Of a stretch of 15,711 nucleotides of DNA, positions 1-5,732 are shown piece after piece. Source of the stretch: Christensenella sp. UBA3792 (GTDB taxonomy: Bacteria > Bacillota > Clostridia > Christensenellales > CAG-138). The translations under genes were made by a program, and so were the position numbers. How positions within the stretch are numbered: position 1 is the first letter of the stretch; each line of letters opens with the position of its first letter. The notes beneath the pieces were generated by a model. It searched no databases and was not told where the DNA came from. It saw only the letters and a list, made by a program, of their open reading frames with translations. Where the stretch lies: the NCBI GenBank assembly GCA_002369195.1, contig DFEW01000009.1:6854-22564 (forward strand), read 5' to 3'.

Positions 1-128
1 AAAGTCTTGCGTGTCATCCTGAATCGCGAAGCGATGAAGGATCTCAGAACGAAACTGTCTTGTCATGCAACACTGTTTCAAACTTGCGTTCAGAGATTCT
101 TCGCCTGCGGCTCAGAATGACAGACTTT
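1..128. repeat. Imperfect palindromic intergenic repeat (MITE/REP-like)
   Basis: Positions 12-22 (TGTCATCCTGA) and 112-122 (TCAGAATGACA) are near-perfect inverted copies. Flanking them, AAAGTCT (1-7) and AGACTTT (122-128) are also inverted, with about four extra bases in the left arm. The inner parts also pair loosely (GAAGGATCTC near 36-44 against GAGATTCTTCG near 93-103). The whole stretch could therefore fold into one long irregular hairpin. The core resembles a GTCATTCTGAGC...GAAGAATCTC sequence that I recall as recurring between genes in many bacterial genomes. No reading frame in it resembles a protein. It lies just past the 3' end of the LysR gene, so a role in ending or stabilising that transcript is possible. 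The left edge may extend outside the window. Confidence 0.7.
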
Positions 129-156
129 CTTAACAGCCGCTTTTTCTTTTTTGGAT

Positions 157-1035
157 TCAGCGTTCCTCGTTCTGGAACTCGTAGAGCAGCGCGTCGCGGA
201 ACAGCTCGATCGCGGCGGTCTGTGCGCCTTTGCGCCACGCAAGCGACACGGGCATCGTCTCCTCGATCGCCATTTGCAGGAACATCGGATCGTGCAGCAC
301 GCGGCACCACTCGTCGAGCAGCGCGACGCCGCGGCCGTTCTCGACATACGAGTGGACGGTCTCCTGATTGGGCAGGGCGCAGAAGCGCGGGACGAAGTGG
401 AACGCGCGGAAGATGCTTTCGCTCTCCTGCACGAGCTCACGAATCAGCGGGTCGTCGGCGATCAGAAAGTCGTAGGAATAGAAGTCCGAGGGATTCTTGA
501 TGCTCTCATACCCCTCAAGGCGGCGCGAATACGCAACCGTGCGCTGCAGCGAGGTGAACCGCTCCGTTTCGAAGTCGGAGAACCGCAGCAGATAGCTTTC
601 GAGCCCGATGACCGCATCGAGCCGCTTTTTGCGCAGGCCCGCGGACAGCCCCTGAAAATCGAGGCATTCATAGACGAGCCGGAATTTGGGGTTTTTCTGC
701 TTGCAGCGTTCGACGACCTTCGGCAGATACCCCGCCGTGCTCCAGCCGATGTTGATGCCGAGGTGCAGCACCTCCGCCGTCTCGTTCATCAGACTCTTGG
801 TGCGGGCGAGCTCCAGCACCGTATGATGGAACAGGTTATAGTATGCCTTCCCCGCGTCCGTTAAGCTGATCTTGCGGTTGCGCTCACGCGTGATCAGGAC
901 CGTACCGAGCTCGTTTTCAAGCGAGGAGATATAGCGGCTGACCGCCGGCTGCGGCAGACGCAGCGTCTCGGCGGCGCGGGTGAAATTCAGCTGGCGTGCG
1001 ACCTCTAAAAAGCAATCGATCTGACGATCGTTCAT
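157..1035 (-). CDS. LysR-family transcriptional regulator
   Basis: The 292-residue product has the length and layout of LysR-type regulators. An N-terminal winged helix-turn-helix occupies about residues 3-60 (FLEVARQLNFTRAAETL, then QPAVSRYISSLENELG). A linker helix follows, then a two-lobed effector-binding domain from about residue 90 to the end. The start at 1035 is chosen because GGAGG lies seven bases before that ATG; an in-frame ATG seven codons upstream lacks such a site. The gene lies 75 bases behind the LVIVD-propeller gene on the same strand, and a strong hairpin sits in the gap. It is probably transcribed from the divergent region at 2491-2736 together with that gene. By the usual habit of the family it would bind there and switch both directions in response to a small molecule, perhaps the substrate of the neighbouring redox genes. 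The ligand cannot be read from the sequence. Confidence 0.93.
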   Translation of the reverse strand: MNDRQIDCFLEVARQLNFTRAAETLRLPQPAVSRYISSLENELGTVLITRERNRKISLTDAGKAYYNLFHHTVLELARTKSLMNETAEVLHLGINIGWSTAGYLPKVVERCKQKNPKFRLVYECLDFQGLSAGLRKKRLDAVIGLESYLLRFSDFETERFTSLQRTVAYSRRLEGYESIKNPSDFYSYDFLIADDPLIRELVQESESIFRAFHFVPRFCALPNQETVHSYVENGRGVALLDEWCRVLHDPMFLQMAIEETMPVSLAWRKGAQTAAIELFRDALLYEFQNEER

Positions 1036-1070
1036 TGTCGTTCCTCCGGATTGCACTGTGCGGGCAGGAC

Positions 1071-1098
1071 GGGCGCTCCGAAACCGTTCGGAACGCCC
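1071..1098 (-). other. Stem-loop between propeller and lysR genes
   Basis: GGGCGCTCCGAA (1071-1082) pairs with TTCGGAACGCCC (1087-1098) around a four-base loop, with a single C/A mismatch. It starts 12 bases after the stop of the LVIVD gene on the minus strand. No T-run follows on that strand, so it is a weak candidate for intrinsic termination. It could instead protect the 3' end of the upstream message or act as a partial terminator that lowers lysR expression relative to the propeller gene. Confidence 0.6.
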
Positions 1099-1110
1099 GC
1101 TGCGATCGGT

Positions 1111-2490
1111 TTATACGAGACAGCGCAGGATATATACGCCGTCATGCATGGCATTGAGATAGATATAGCCGCGATCGTCCACGATCAGGTCCTCGGCGGT
1201 ACCGAGCGGCTTGTTCGCCATCGGCACGTCGAAGCAGAGCTTTTCGGGATTCGGCGGAATGAAGTACGCGATCTCTTTCGGCACGTACGGATCCGAGAAG
1301 TCGTATACCCGCAGTCCCGCATGGAAATAACAGTCGTAGATGCGATCGGAACGGTCTTCGATCCACGTCTTGTGCGTCATCGGCTCATGCAGGTTGTGCG
1401 GTCCGAACGAGGTCGGGAACGGCTGACCGAGCTGATTGAAGTTCTTGTACGGCCAGTTCTCCGGCACTTCCGGATACGGGAACACGGAGATCAGCACGGG
1501 ATCGGTCGGATCGGAGACGTCGAACGCCTCGATGCCGCAGAACGAATGCACGCCGAAGCGGTTGAACTCGTTCTCCGAATACGTCCACTGGCGCTCGCCT
1601 TCCTGCATGCCGACGGCATACTGCGTGCCGTGTACGGGCATGAAGGTGTGGCACAGCGCGCCGCCGAACTTGGTGGCAAAGGGTGGCGTCATCTTGCACT
1701 CGCCCAGCACCTGCGGCACATGCGGATCAGAGATATCCAGGATCTTGAAGCCGGCGCCTGCGCAGCTGATATAGACGAGGTTCGAATCGGTCTCCGCATA
1801 GGGGAAGTGGACGTAGCCGGGATAGGTGTTGTAGCCCTGCCAGCCGTTCCATTCCTTTTTGCGGGTCTTTTCGGTCTGGTTGCCGATGAACTGACCGGGA
1901 TTCCACCAGCGTCCGACCTCGACCGGATGCTCCGGATCGATGATATCGACGATGCGGTAGATGTAATCCTTGAAGCCGGGCGCGGTCGCCGCCAGATGGA
2001 CGTAGCGTCCGCCGTTGTAGGTGAACCGGTGCACGCCGCTGCCGCGGTTTTCGGGATCGCCGGTCTCCCAGAACGAGAGCTTTTTCGGATGCTCCGGGTC
2101 TTCCTTCAGCGAAAAGATGTGGATGCCGCCGGGCGCGGGCTTGTAATGCTCCGGCGCGGGACCGTGCAGGAACGGAAGGCAGTTGCCGTTCGACACGATC
2201 ATCAGGTCGTCGCAGACCTGAATCTTCGGCGTGGACATGTACGGATACTCCTTCGGATCCATGACGGGCATGTACTGCACGTGACGCGGCTTTTCGGGAT
2301 CGGTCACGTCGAGGATCTCGACGCCGTAGCCGAAAAAGCATCCGCCGTACAGATAGTACTTTCCGTCCGCGGTCTTGTAGAGCTGCGACTGGAACAGATA
2401 GTGGTTGTCGCAGTCGTGGTGGGCCAGGACTTCCATATTTTTAATGTAGCCCTCGTTGCCCGGACTCTTTGCATAAAACTTCGTGCTCAT
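1111..2490 (-). CDS. LVIVD-repeat beta-propeller protein
   Basis: The 459-residue product carries regularly spaced LVIVD-type repeats, each ending in a variant of D-x-S/T-DP-x-x-P. They are at about residues 58-70 (EILDVTDPEKP), 178-190, 248-261 (FKILDISDPHVP), 320-333 and 393-406. A weaker copy (HIFSLKEDPEHP) is near 124-135. Six blades would make a closed propeller. There is no signal peptide or membrane segment, so it should be cytoplasmic. Histidines recur outside the blade motifs (HH near 24-25, H154, H165, H281, H287, HNLH at 366-369, H390). A set of such residues can line a propeller and hold a metal, as in carotenoid oxygenases and SBP56-type methanethiol oxidases; whether it does so here is inference. 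The start at 2490 follows GGGAGG; the ATG nine codons upstream would overlap that site. The gene faces away from the flavoprotein gene and shares its control region. Enzymatic activity is unknown. Confidence 0.85.
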   Translation of the reverse strand: MSTKFYAKSPGNEGYIKNMEVLAHHDCDNHYLFQSQLYKTADGKYYLYGGCFFGYGVEILDVTDPEKPRHVQYMPVMDPKEYPYMSTPKIQVCDDLMIVSNGNCLPFLHGPAPEHYKPAPGGIHIFSLKEDPEHPKKLSFWETGDPENRGSGVHRFTYNGGRYVHLAATAPGFKDYIYRIVDIIDPEHPVEVGRWWNPGQFIGNQTEKTRKKEWNGWQGYNTYPGYVHFPYAETDSNLVYISCAGAGFKILDISDPHVPQVLGECKMTPPFATKFGGALCHTFMPVHGTQYAVGMQEGERQWTYSENEFNRFGVHSFCGIEAFDVSDPTDPVLISVFPYPEVPENWPYKNFNQLGQPFPTSFGPHNLHEPMTHKTWIEDRSDRIYDCYFHAGLRVYDFSDPYVPKEIAYFIPPNPEKLCFDVPMANKPLGTAEDLIVDDRGYIYLNAMHDGVYILRCLV

Positions 2491-2559
2491 TGGTTCCTCC
2501 CTTTGATCGATTTTCACGGTTTTTGGGGTGCATGTTTATGCTTTTGTGATTTCGATTTT

Positions 2560-2588
2560 ATTATACGATTCCCATTTTCAGAATGCAA
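2560..2588 (-). promoter_or_regulatory. Promoter of the LVIVD-lysR transcript
   Basis: Read on the minus strand, TTGCAT (2583-2588) and TATAAT (2560-2565) are separated by exactly 17 bases. The -10 box is a perfect match and the -35 box matches four of six positions of the housekeeping consensus. Transcription would start near 2553, leaving a leader of about 60 bases before the ATG at 2490. The -35 box overlaps the left arm of a 9-base inverted repeat (2587-2595), so a protein bound there would touch the polymerase site. Confidence 0.65.
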
Positions 2589-2650
2589 ATGCCAATTACA
2601 ACGAATTGTTATAACAATATTGCTATTAAAAATTGTCACATTTGGCATTT
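2587..2650. promoter_or_regulatory. Spaced 9-base inverted repeat in divergent region
   Basis: AAATGCCAA (2587-2595) and TTGGCATTT (2642-2650) are exact inverted copies whose outer ends are 64 bases apart. The left arm overlaps the -35 box of the minus promoter and the right arm touches the proposed -35 box of the plus promoter. LysR-type tetramers commonly cover 50-60 bases with outer sites next to the promoter, so this pair is a plausible regulator footprint for both directions. Confidence 0.5.
2605..2618. promoter_or_regulatory. 14-base perfect palindrome, likely operator
   Basis: ATTGTTATAACAAT is identical to its reverse complement. Its centre lies about 58 bases upstream of the proposed minus-strand transcription start (near 2553) and about 72 bases upstream of the plus-strand one (near 2684). 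That is the zone where LysR-type regulators place their primary recognition site. The dyad has T-N10-A rather than the classical T-N11-A spacing, so assigning it to the neighbouring LysR gene rests on position and symmetry only. Confidence 0.5.
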
Positions 2651-2677
2651 TTCATATGAACGCCGTAGTTTTATAAT
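2649..2677 (+). promoter_or_regulatory. Possible promoter of the flavoprotein operon
   Basis: TATAAT (2672-2677) is a perfect -10 box. The hexamer 17 bases before it, TTTTCA (2649-2654), matches the -35 consensus at only four positions, as is common for promoters that need an activator. A second possible pair is TTGTCA (2633-2638) with TATGAA (2655-2660), 16 bases apart. With the first choice, transcription would begin near 2684, exactly at the edge of the 16-base palindrome downstream. Confidence 0.5.
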
Positions 2678-2683
2678 AAAAAC

Positions 2684-2699
2684 AGGCATAATTATGCCT
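2684..2699. promoter_or_regulatory. 16-base perfect palindrome at the start of the plus transcript
   Basis: AGGCATAATTATGCCT equals its own reverse complement. It begins about seven bases after the -10 box, so a protein bound here would block initiation or early elongation. Its half-site GGCAT/ATGCC is the same five bases found in the spaced repeat at 2587-2595 and 2642-2650, giving four copies in about 110 bases. Four related half-sites suggest one regulator binding at several places. Confidence 0.55.
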
Positions 2700-2736
2700 A
2701 TACATCATTTTCTTATTATATTGAGGAGGTAACTAC

Positions 2737-3729
2737 ATGAAAATCCTGGGACTTTCCTGCGGCACCAGAAACGGCAACAACGACACCATGTGCCGTGTCG
2801 CGCTCGAGGCCGCGCGCAACGCGGGGGCGGAAATCGAGTTCATCCACGTATTCGATTGGGACATCAAGTACTGCACGGGCTGCGTCGCATGCTCCAAGGG
2901 ACTCGTCATGGGAAAGGGCATGATCTGCACGCAGAGAGACGACTATGCGGCGCTCTATCAGAAGATGGTGGAAGCGGACGGCATTCTGGTCGTCGACCCG
3001 ATCTACGAATCCGGCGGCTCCGGTCTGTTCCATGTGCTGACCGACCGTATGGGACCCGGTCACGACACCGGCATGCTCCTGATGCTCGACGGCAAGCTGA
3101 AGGAACAGGGCAAGGAAGGTCTGAATCCCCGGATTTTCCAGCAGAAGGCAATCTCCTTTGTCGGCATCGGCGGTTCCGACTGGGCGGTGCGCGTCGAGAC
3201 CGATCACGCGATGCTCGCCATGTCGCCGGGCTGGAAGGTCGTTGACAACGATTTCTTCTCCTGGTCGAAGGACGTCATCATGCAGGACGACAAGATCGCG
3301 AGAATGCAGGAGATCGGCAAGAACCTCGTCGAGGCGGCGCAGTACATCATCGACAACCACGTCATGATCCCCGGCTCCGAAGAAGTCGACCTTTGGAAGG
3401 GCAAGCAGGGCGGCTGCCCGCATTGCCACGGCAACGCGTTCTATATCTTCCCCGGCACAAACCACGCGGTCTGCGAGCTGTGCGGTCTTGAGGGTCACCT
3501 CGAACTGCAGGACGGCGCAATGCGTTTGGTTGCGGATCCGGAGCTCGGCGAGAACGGCCAGATCTGGCACTGCCACGACCTGATTTCCGGCAAAGCCGCG
3601 CACGGCAAGGACATCTTTGAGAACGAAAGCCGTCTCATGAACCTCTTCAAGGACGAGGAGTTCAAGCGCCGCAAGAAGTATTATACCGACGTCGTCGCGC
3701 CGACCCCCGCTCCCTCCAAGGAAAAGTAA
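2737..3729 (+). CDS. Iron-sulfur-flavoprotein-like NAD(P)H-dependent FMN reductase with zinc-ribbon tail
   Basis: The 330-residue product begins as a flavodoxin-like FMN reductase. The strand MKILGLSCGT leads into a phosphate-binding loop with R11-N12-G13-N14-N15, and DGILVVDPIY (81-90) follows. Four cysteines at C46, C49, C52 and C64 match the CxxCxxC...C layout of archaeal and clostridial iron-sulfur flavoproteins (Isf), with a longer last gap (11 residues), so a 4Fe-4S cluster beside the flavin is likely. After about residue 220 there is an addition not found in plain FMN reductases: C227, C230, C246 and C249 form a CxxC-x15-CxxC zinc-ribbon pattern, then a charged tail. GAGGAGG seven bases before the ATG sets the start. 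The gene heads a plus-strand operon. It probably passes electrons to a substrate or a partner protein; the substrate is unknown. Confidence 0.85.
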   Translation: MKILGLSCGTRNGNNDTMCRVALEAARNAGAEIEFIHVFDWDIKYCTGCVACSKGLVMGKGMICTQRDDYAALYQKMVEADGILVVDPIYESGGSGLFHVLTDRMGPGHDTGMLLMLDGKLKEQGKEGLNPRIFQQKAISFVGIGGSDWAVRVETDHAMLAMSPGWKVVDNDFFSWSKDVIMQDDKIARMQEIGKNLVEAAQYIIDNHVMIPGSEEVDLWKGKQGGCPHCHGNAFYIFPGTNHAVCELCGLEGHLELQDGAMRLVADPELGENGQIWHCHDLISGKAAHGKDIFENESRLMNLFKDEEFKRRKKYYTDVVAPTPAPSKEK

Positions 3730-3756
3730 TCCGGTCCGAACGAAAGGAGACCGACT

Positions 3757-4608
3757 ATGGCATTTGAATTCAATCTGATGCGCAGTCTGATCTACGTCGG
3801 ACTTGCCAAGGAGGAATACCGCCCGAAGCTGGAGGAGTGGCTCTATAAATACCATGTGCCCGAATCCATTTCGAAGTTCACACCGTACTGCATCAAGTAC
3901 GCCTTCTATCAGGCGTATCCGACCCCGCCCGAGGGCGAACGGTTCGGCGCAAGAAAGATGCAGCTCACGGAGCACTACTGGCTCGTGGACGAGCATCTGC
4001 CCGAGATGGCGAACAACATCTACAACGAGTACATGCCGATGGACGTCCTGCGCTGGCAGGGCTGCATCCCCGATGTGAACACCTCCGCCCTGCACCAGAA
4101 CGCCGAAACCGGCGACGCAGGCCGTGCGGTGGGCGGCGGCGACTTCCCGCCGTTCATCTTCGCGTTCGTGCCGATCAACTGGGAAGAGGACTTCAAGGGC
4201 GCGGGCCGCACCCCCGAGGACGGACCGAACTACCGCTGGCAGTTCCTCATTCAGTATCCCGAAGGCGTTGCCAAGGAAGACGGCGAAAAGTGGTTCTACG
4301 ACCAGGTCGTTCCGTACTTTACCAAGAGCGTGTTCGTCAACCGCTTCGTCTCCAGCAAGGTCAAGATCAACTACGGCGCGCCGAGCGCGAAGTTCGACCG
4401 TCTGTGCGAGATCTGGTTCGAAGGTCCGGAAGAATGGCACGAGGCGGCAGTCGTCCTCGCTGACCGGATGATCGAAAAGCCCGAATGGGCGCAGCAGGAG
4501 CAGTTCCCGTATCTGAAACCGCAGCACAACATCGCCTCGATGTTCCTCGGCGACCGCGCGACGAGCGACAACCTCGCTCAGTACCGCGGATTCATCACCA
4601 TGCGATAA
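3757..4608 (+). CDS. Tandem dimeric alpha/beta-barrel (EthD-like) protein
   Basis: I cannot assign this 283-residue protein to a characterised family. Its N-terminal part (about 6-80) runs MRSLIYVGL...EEWLYKYHVPESISKF, with the strand, helix and K-Y-H-x-P pattern of EthD-like ferredoxin-fold domains (H33 and P35). A second half (about 160-245) starts again with WQFLIQYPEGVAKEDGEKWFYDQVVPYF, which looks like the same fold repeated, so one chain could form the barrel that usually needs a dimer. The middle stretch (about 85-155) is rich in N, D, G and P and may be an inserted loop. There is no signal peptide or membrane segment. AAAGGAGA precedes the ATG, and the gene follows the flavoprotein by 27 bases, so the two are surely co-transcribed. 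Proteins of this fold include monooxygenases, isomerases, cyclases and heme-binding proteins; which applies here is open. Confidence 0.6.
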   Translation: MAFEFNLMRSLIYVGLAKEEYRPKLEEWLYKYHVPESISKFTPYCIKYAFYQAYPTPPEGERFGARKMQLTEHYWLVDEHLPEMANNIYNEYMPMDVLRWQGCIPDVNTSALHQNAETGDAGRAVGGGDFPPFIFAFVPINWEEDFKGAGRTPEDGPNYRWQFLIQYPEGVAKEDGEKWFYDQVVPYFTKSVFVNRFVSSKVKINYGAPSAKFDRLCEIWFEGPEEWHEAAVVLADRMIEKPEWAQQEQFPYLKPQHNIASMFLGDRATSDNLAQYRGFITMR

Positions 4609-4639
4609 ATCAAACCATTCAGAAAGGATCCATTATACT

Positions 4640-5128
4640 ATGAAACCGACAAAGAAAATGATCCTCACGCAGAACCTGGTGTTCAACGCGCCGTTCGCGC
4701 TCATCATGGTTCTCGTCTCCACCTACCTCATGCAGGGCTGGGCGGGCTTCAACTTCACGATGATCCCGATGTTCTTCATCGCACTCGTACTCATCGAGAT
4801 CTTCGGATTCATCATTCCCGTTCAGAAGATCGCGGGCTTCTTCGGCGAGAAGGTCTTTAAGGGCAAGAACCCGATGGCGTTTCCGCAGTTCCTGCTCGTC
4901 GCGGCGGTTCTGACCGTCATCTTCACCGTTCTTATGACCCTCTCCATGACGCTGATCGGCATGCTGATCGGCGGCGCGCCGCTGTCCCTGTACTGGGCGT
5001 CCTGCCTGAAGGTCTTCCCGTGGCTGTGCCTGACCGCATACTGCTGCGTGCTCATCTTCCTGCCGCTCTCCATGAAGGTCTCCGGCATGGATAAGGTTGC
5101 GGCCGGTCCGCGTCCCGAAGGAAAATAA
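4640..5128 (+). CDS. Four-helix membrane protein, DUF2798-like in tandem
   Basis: The 162-residue product has four hydrophobic segments, at about 12-32, 38-60, 82-108 and 117-143. The second half (TVLMTLSMTLIGMLIGG, then a W-x-x-x-x-K-x-FPW helix and IFLPL) resembles DUF2798 membrane proteins, which normally have two helices. The first half (FNAPFALIMVLVSTYLMQG ... FIIPVQKIAGFFG) looks like a diverged copy, so this is probably an internal duplication. AGAAAGGA lies 11 bases before the ATG. It is the last gene before a terminator hairpin and belongs with the flavoprotein and barrel genes, so a role in moving or tolerating their substrate is possible. No function is known for this family. Confidence 0.6.
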   Translation: MKPTKKMILTQNLVFNAPFALIMVLVSTYLMQGWAGFNFTMIPMFFIALVLIEIFGFIIPVQKIAGFFGEKVFKGKNPMAFPQFLLVAAVLTVIFTVLMTLSMTLIGMLIGGAPLSLYWASCLKVFPWLCLTAYCCVLIFLPLSMKVSGMDKVAAGPRPEGK

Positions 5129-5148
5129 AACCAAACACCTCCCCAATC

Positions 5149-5184
5149 AGCGCTCCCTTGTCCCCGGCGGGGGAGCGCTTTTCT
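5149..5184 (+). terminator. Intrinsic terminator inside the plus-strand run
   Basis: AGCGCTCCC (5149-5157) pairs perfectly with GGGAGCGCT (5171-5179) and is followed by TTTTCT. The 13-base loop can add a few more G-C pairs. This would end the transcript that began near 2684. The next ATG (5196) lies only 12 bases beyond the T-run, so either the terminator leaks or the following genes have their own promoter; I see no good promoter in the 67-base gap. Confidence 0.8.
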
Positions 5185-5195
5185 CGAAGAATGTC

Positions 5196-5732
5196 ATGAA
5201 AAAGCTCAACCGTGAAGCGTGTACCCTCGCCCTGTGCATCGCCCTGTTTCCGCCGATCTGGGCGGTTCTCGCGCCGTATATCGGCGTGCAGACCGGCGCC
5301 GTCGCTCTGATCTGCGCCGGCATCTATGTCGCTGCCGGAAATGAAAAGAAGCGCGCCCTTCCCATGTCGCTCGGCTTTCTTGCCGGCGATGCGTGGGCGG
5401 TGTTGGCACTGTGGATCATGGAGCTGCTGCCGTGGAACGCGAACGTCGAGCTTTTTTCGACCCTGTTCGTGCTCGGCGGCGCCGCGGTGCTGATCGCATC
5501 CGTGCTGCCGCGCGTCTTTTACCTTCCCGCATGGCTGTCCGGATGGGCGATCGGTCTGACAATCCTGGCGCCCGCGGGGTGGGCGAACCTCGGCACCGTG
5601 CCGATCCAGATCGGCGTCGCGATGCTGGTGGGCGTCTGGTACGTGGGCGTCGGCGTGGACGCGGTCCATCGACTGATCCGCAAAGGACGCGACAAACATG
5701 CAACTACTGCTGACGAGGAGAATCACCGATGA
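5196..5732 (+). CDS. Small multi-pass membrane protein, DUF1097-like
   Basis: The 178-residue product has about five to six hydrophobic segments between residues 9 and 160, short loops, and a charged tail (HRLIRKGRDKHATTADEENHR). The spacing of W, P and G residues (PPIWAVLAP, LGFLAGDAWAV, WANLGTVPIQIG) resembles DUF1097 inner-membrane proteins such as E. coli YcdZ, but the match is judged by eye. The start at 5196 is preferred because an upstream in-frame ATG (5097) would lie inside the preceding gene and run through the terminator. Its ribosome binding site is poor (GAAGA). Its stop overlaps the start of the next gene in ATGA, so the two are translated in a coupled way and the protein may assist the carrier. 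Confidence 0.6.
   Translation: MKKLNREACTLALCIALFPPIWAVLAPYIGVQTGAVALICAGIYVAAGNEKKRALPMSLGFLAGDAWAVLALWIMELLPWNANVELFSTLFVLGGAAVLIASVLPRVFYLPAWLSGWAIGLTILAPAGWANLGTVPIQIGVAMLVGVWYVGVGVDAVHRLIRKGRDKHATTADEENHR

Noticed and set aside
1051..2676. Long plus-strand open frame (541 codons) opposite the LVIVD gene
   Set aside because: It mirrors the minus-strand gene, has no ribosome binding site, is rich in repeated R, V, H and D residues as expected of an antisense frame, and shows no family motif. The LVIVD repeats on the other strand are clear.
2491..2736. Possible riboswitch in the AT-rich divergent region
   Set aside because: The paired elements are short exact DNA dyads next to promoter boxes, which fits protein operators. 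No multi-helix RNA layout of a known class is visible.
2716..4527. Minus-strand open frame of 603 codons opposite the flavoprotein and barrel genes
   Set aside because: It crosses two well-supported plus-strand genes and their gap, and has no recognisable domain. Such frames are common opposite GC-rich genes.
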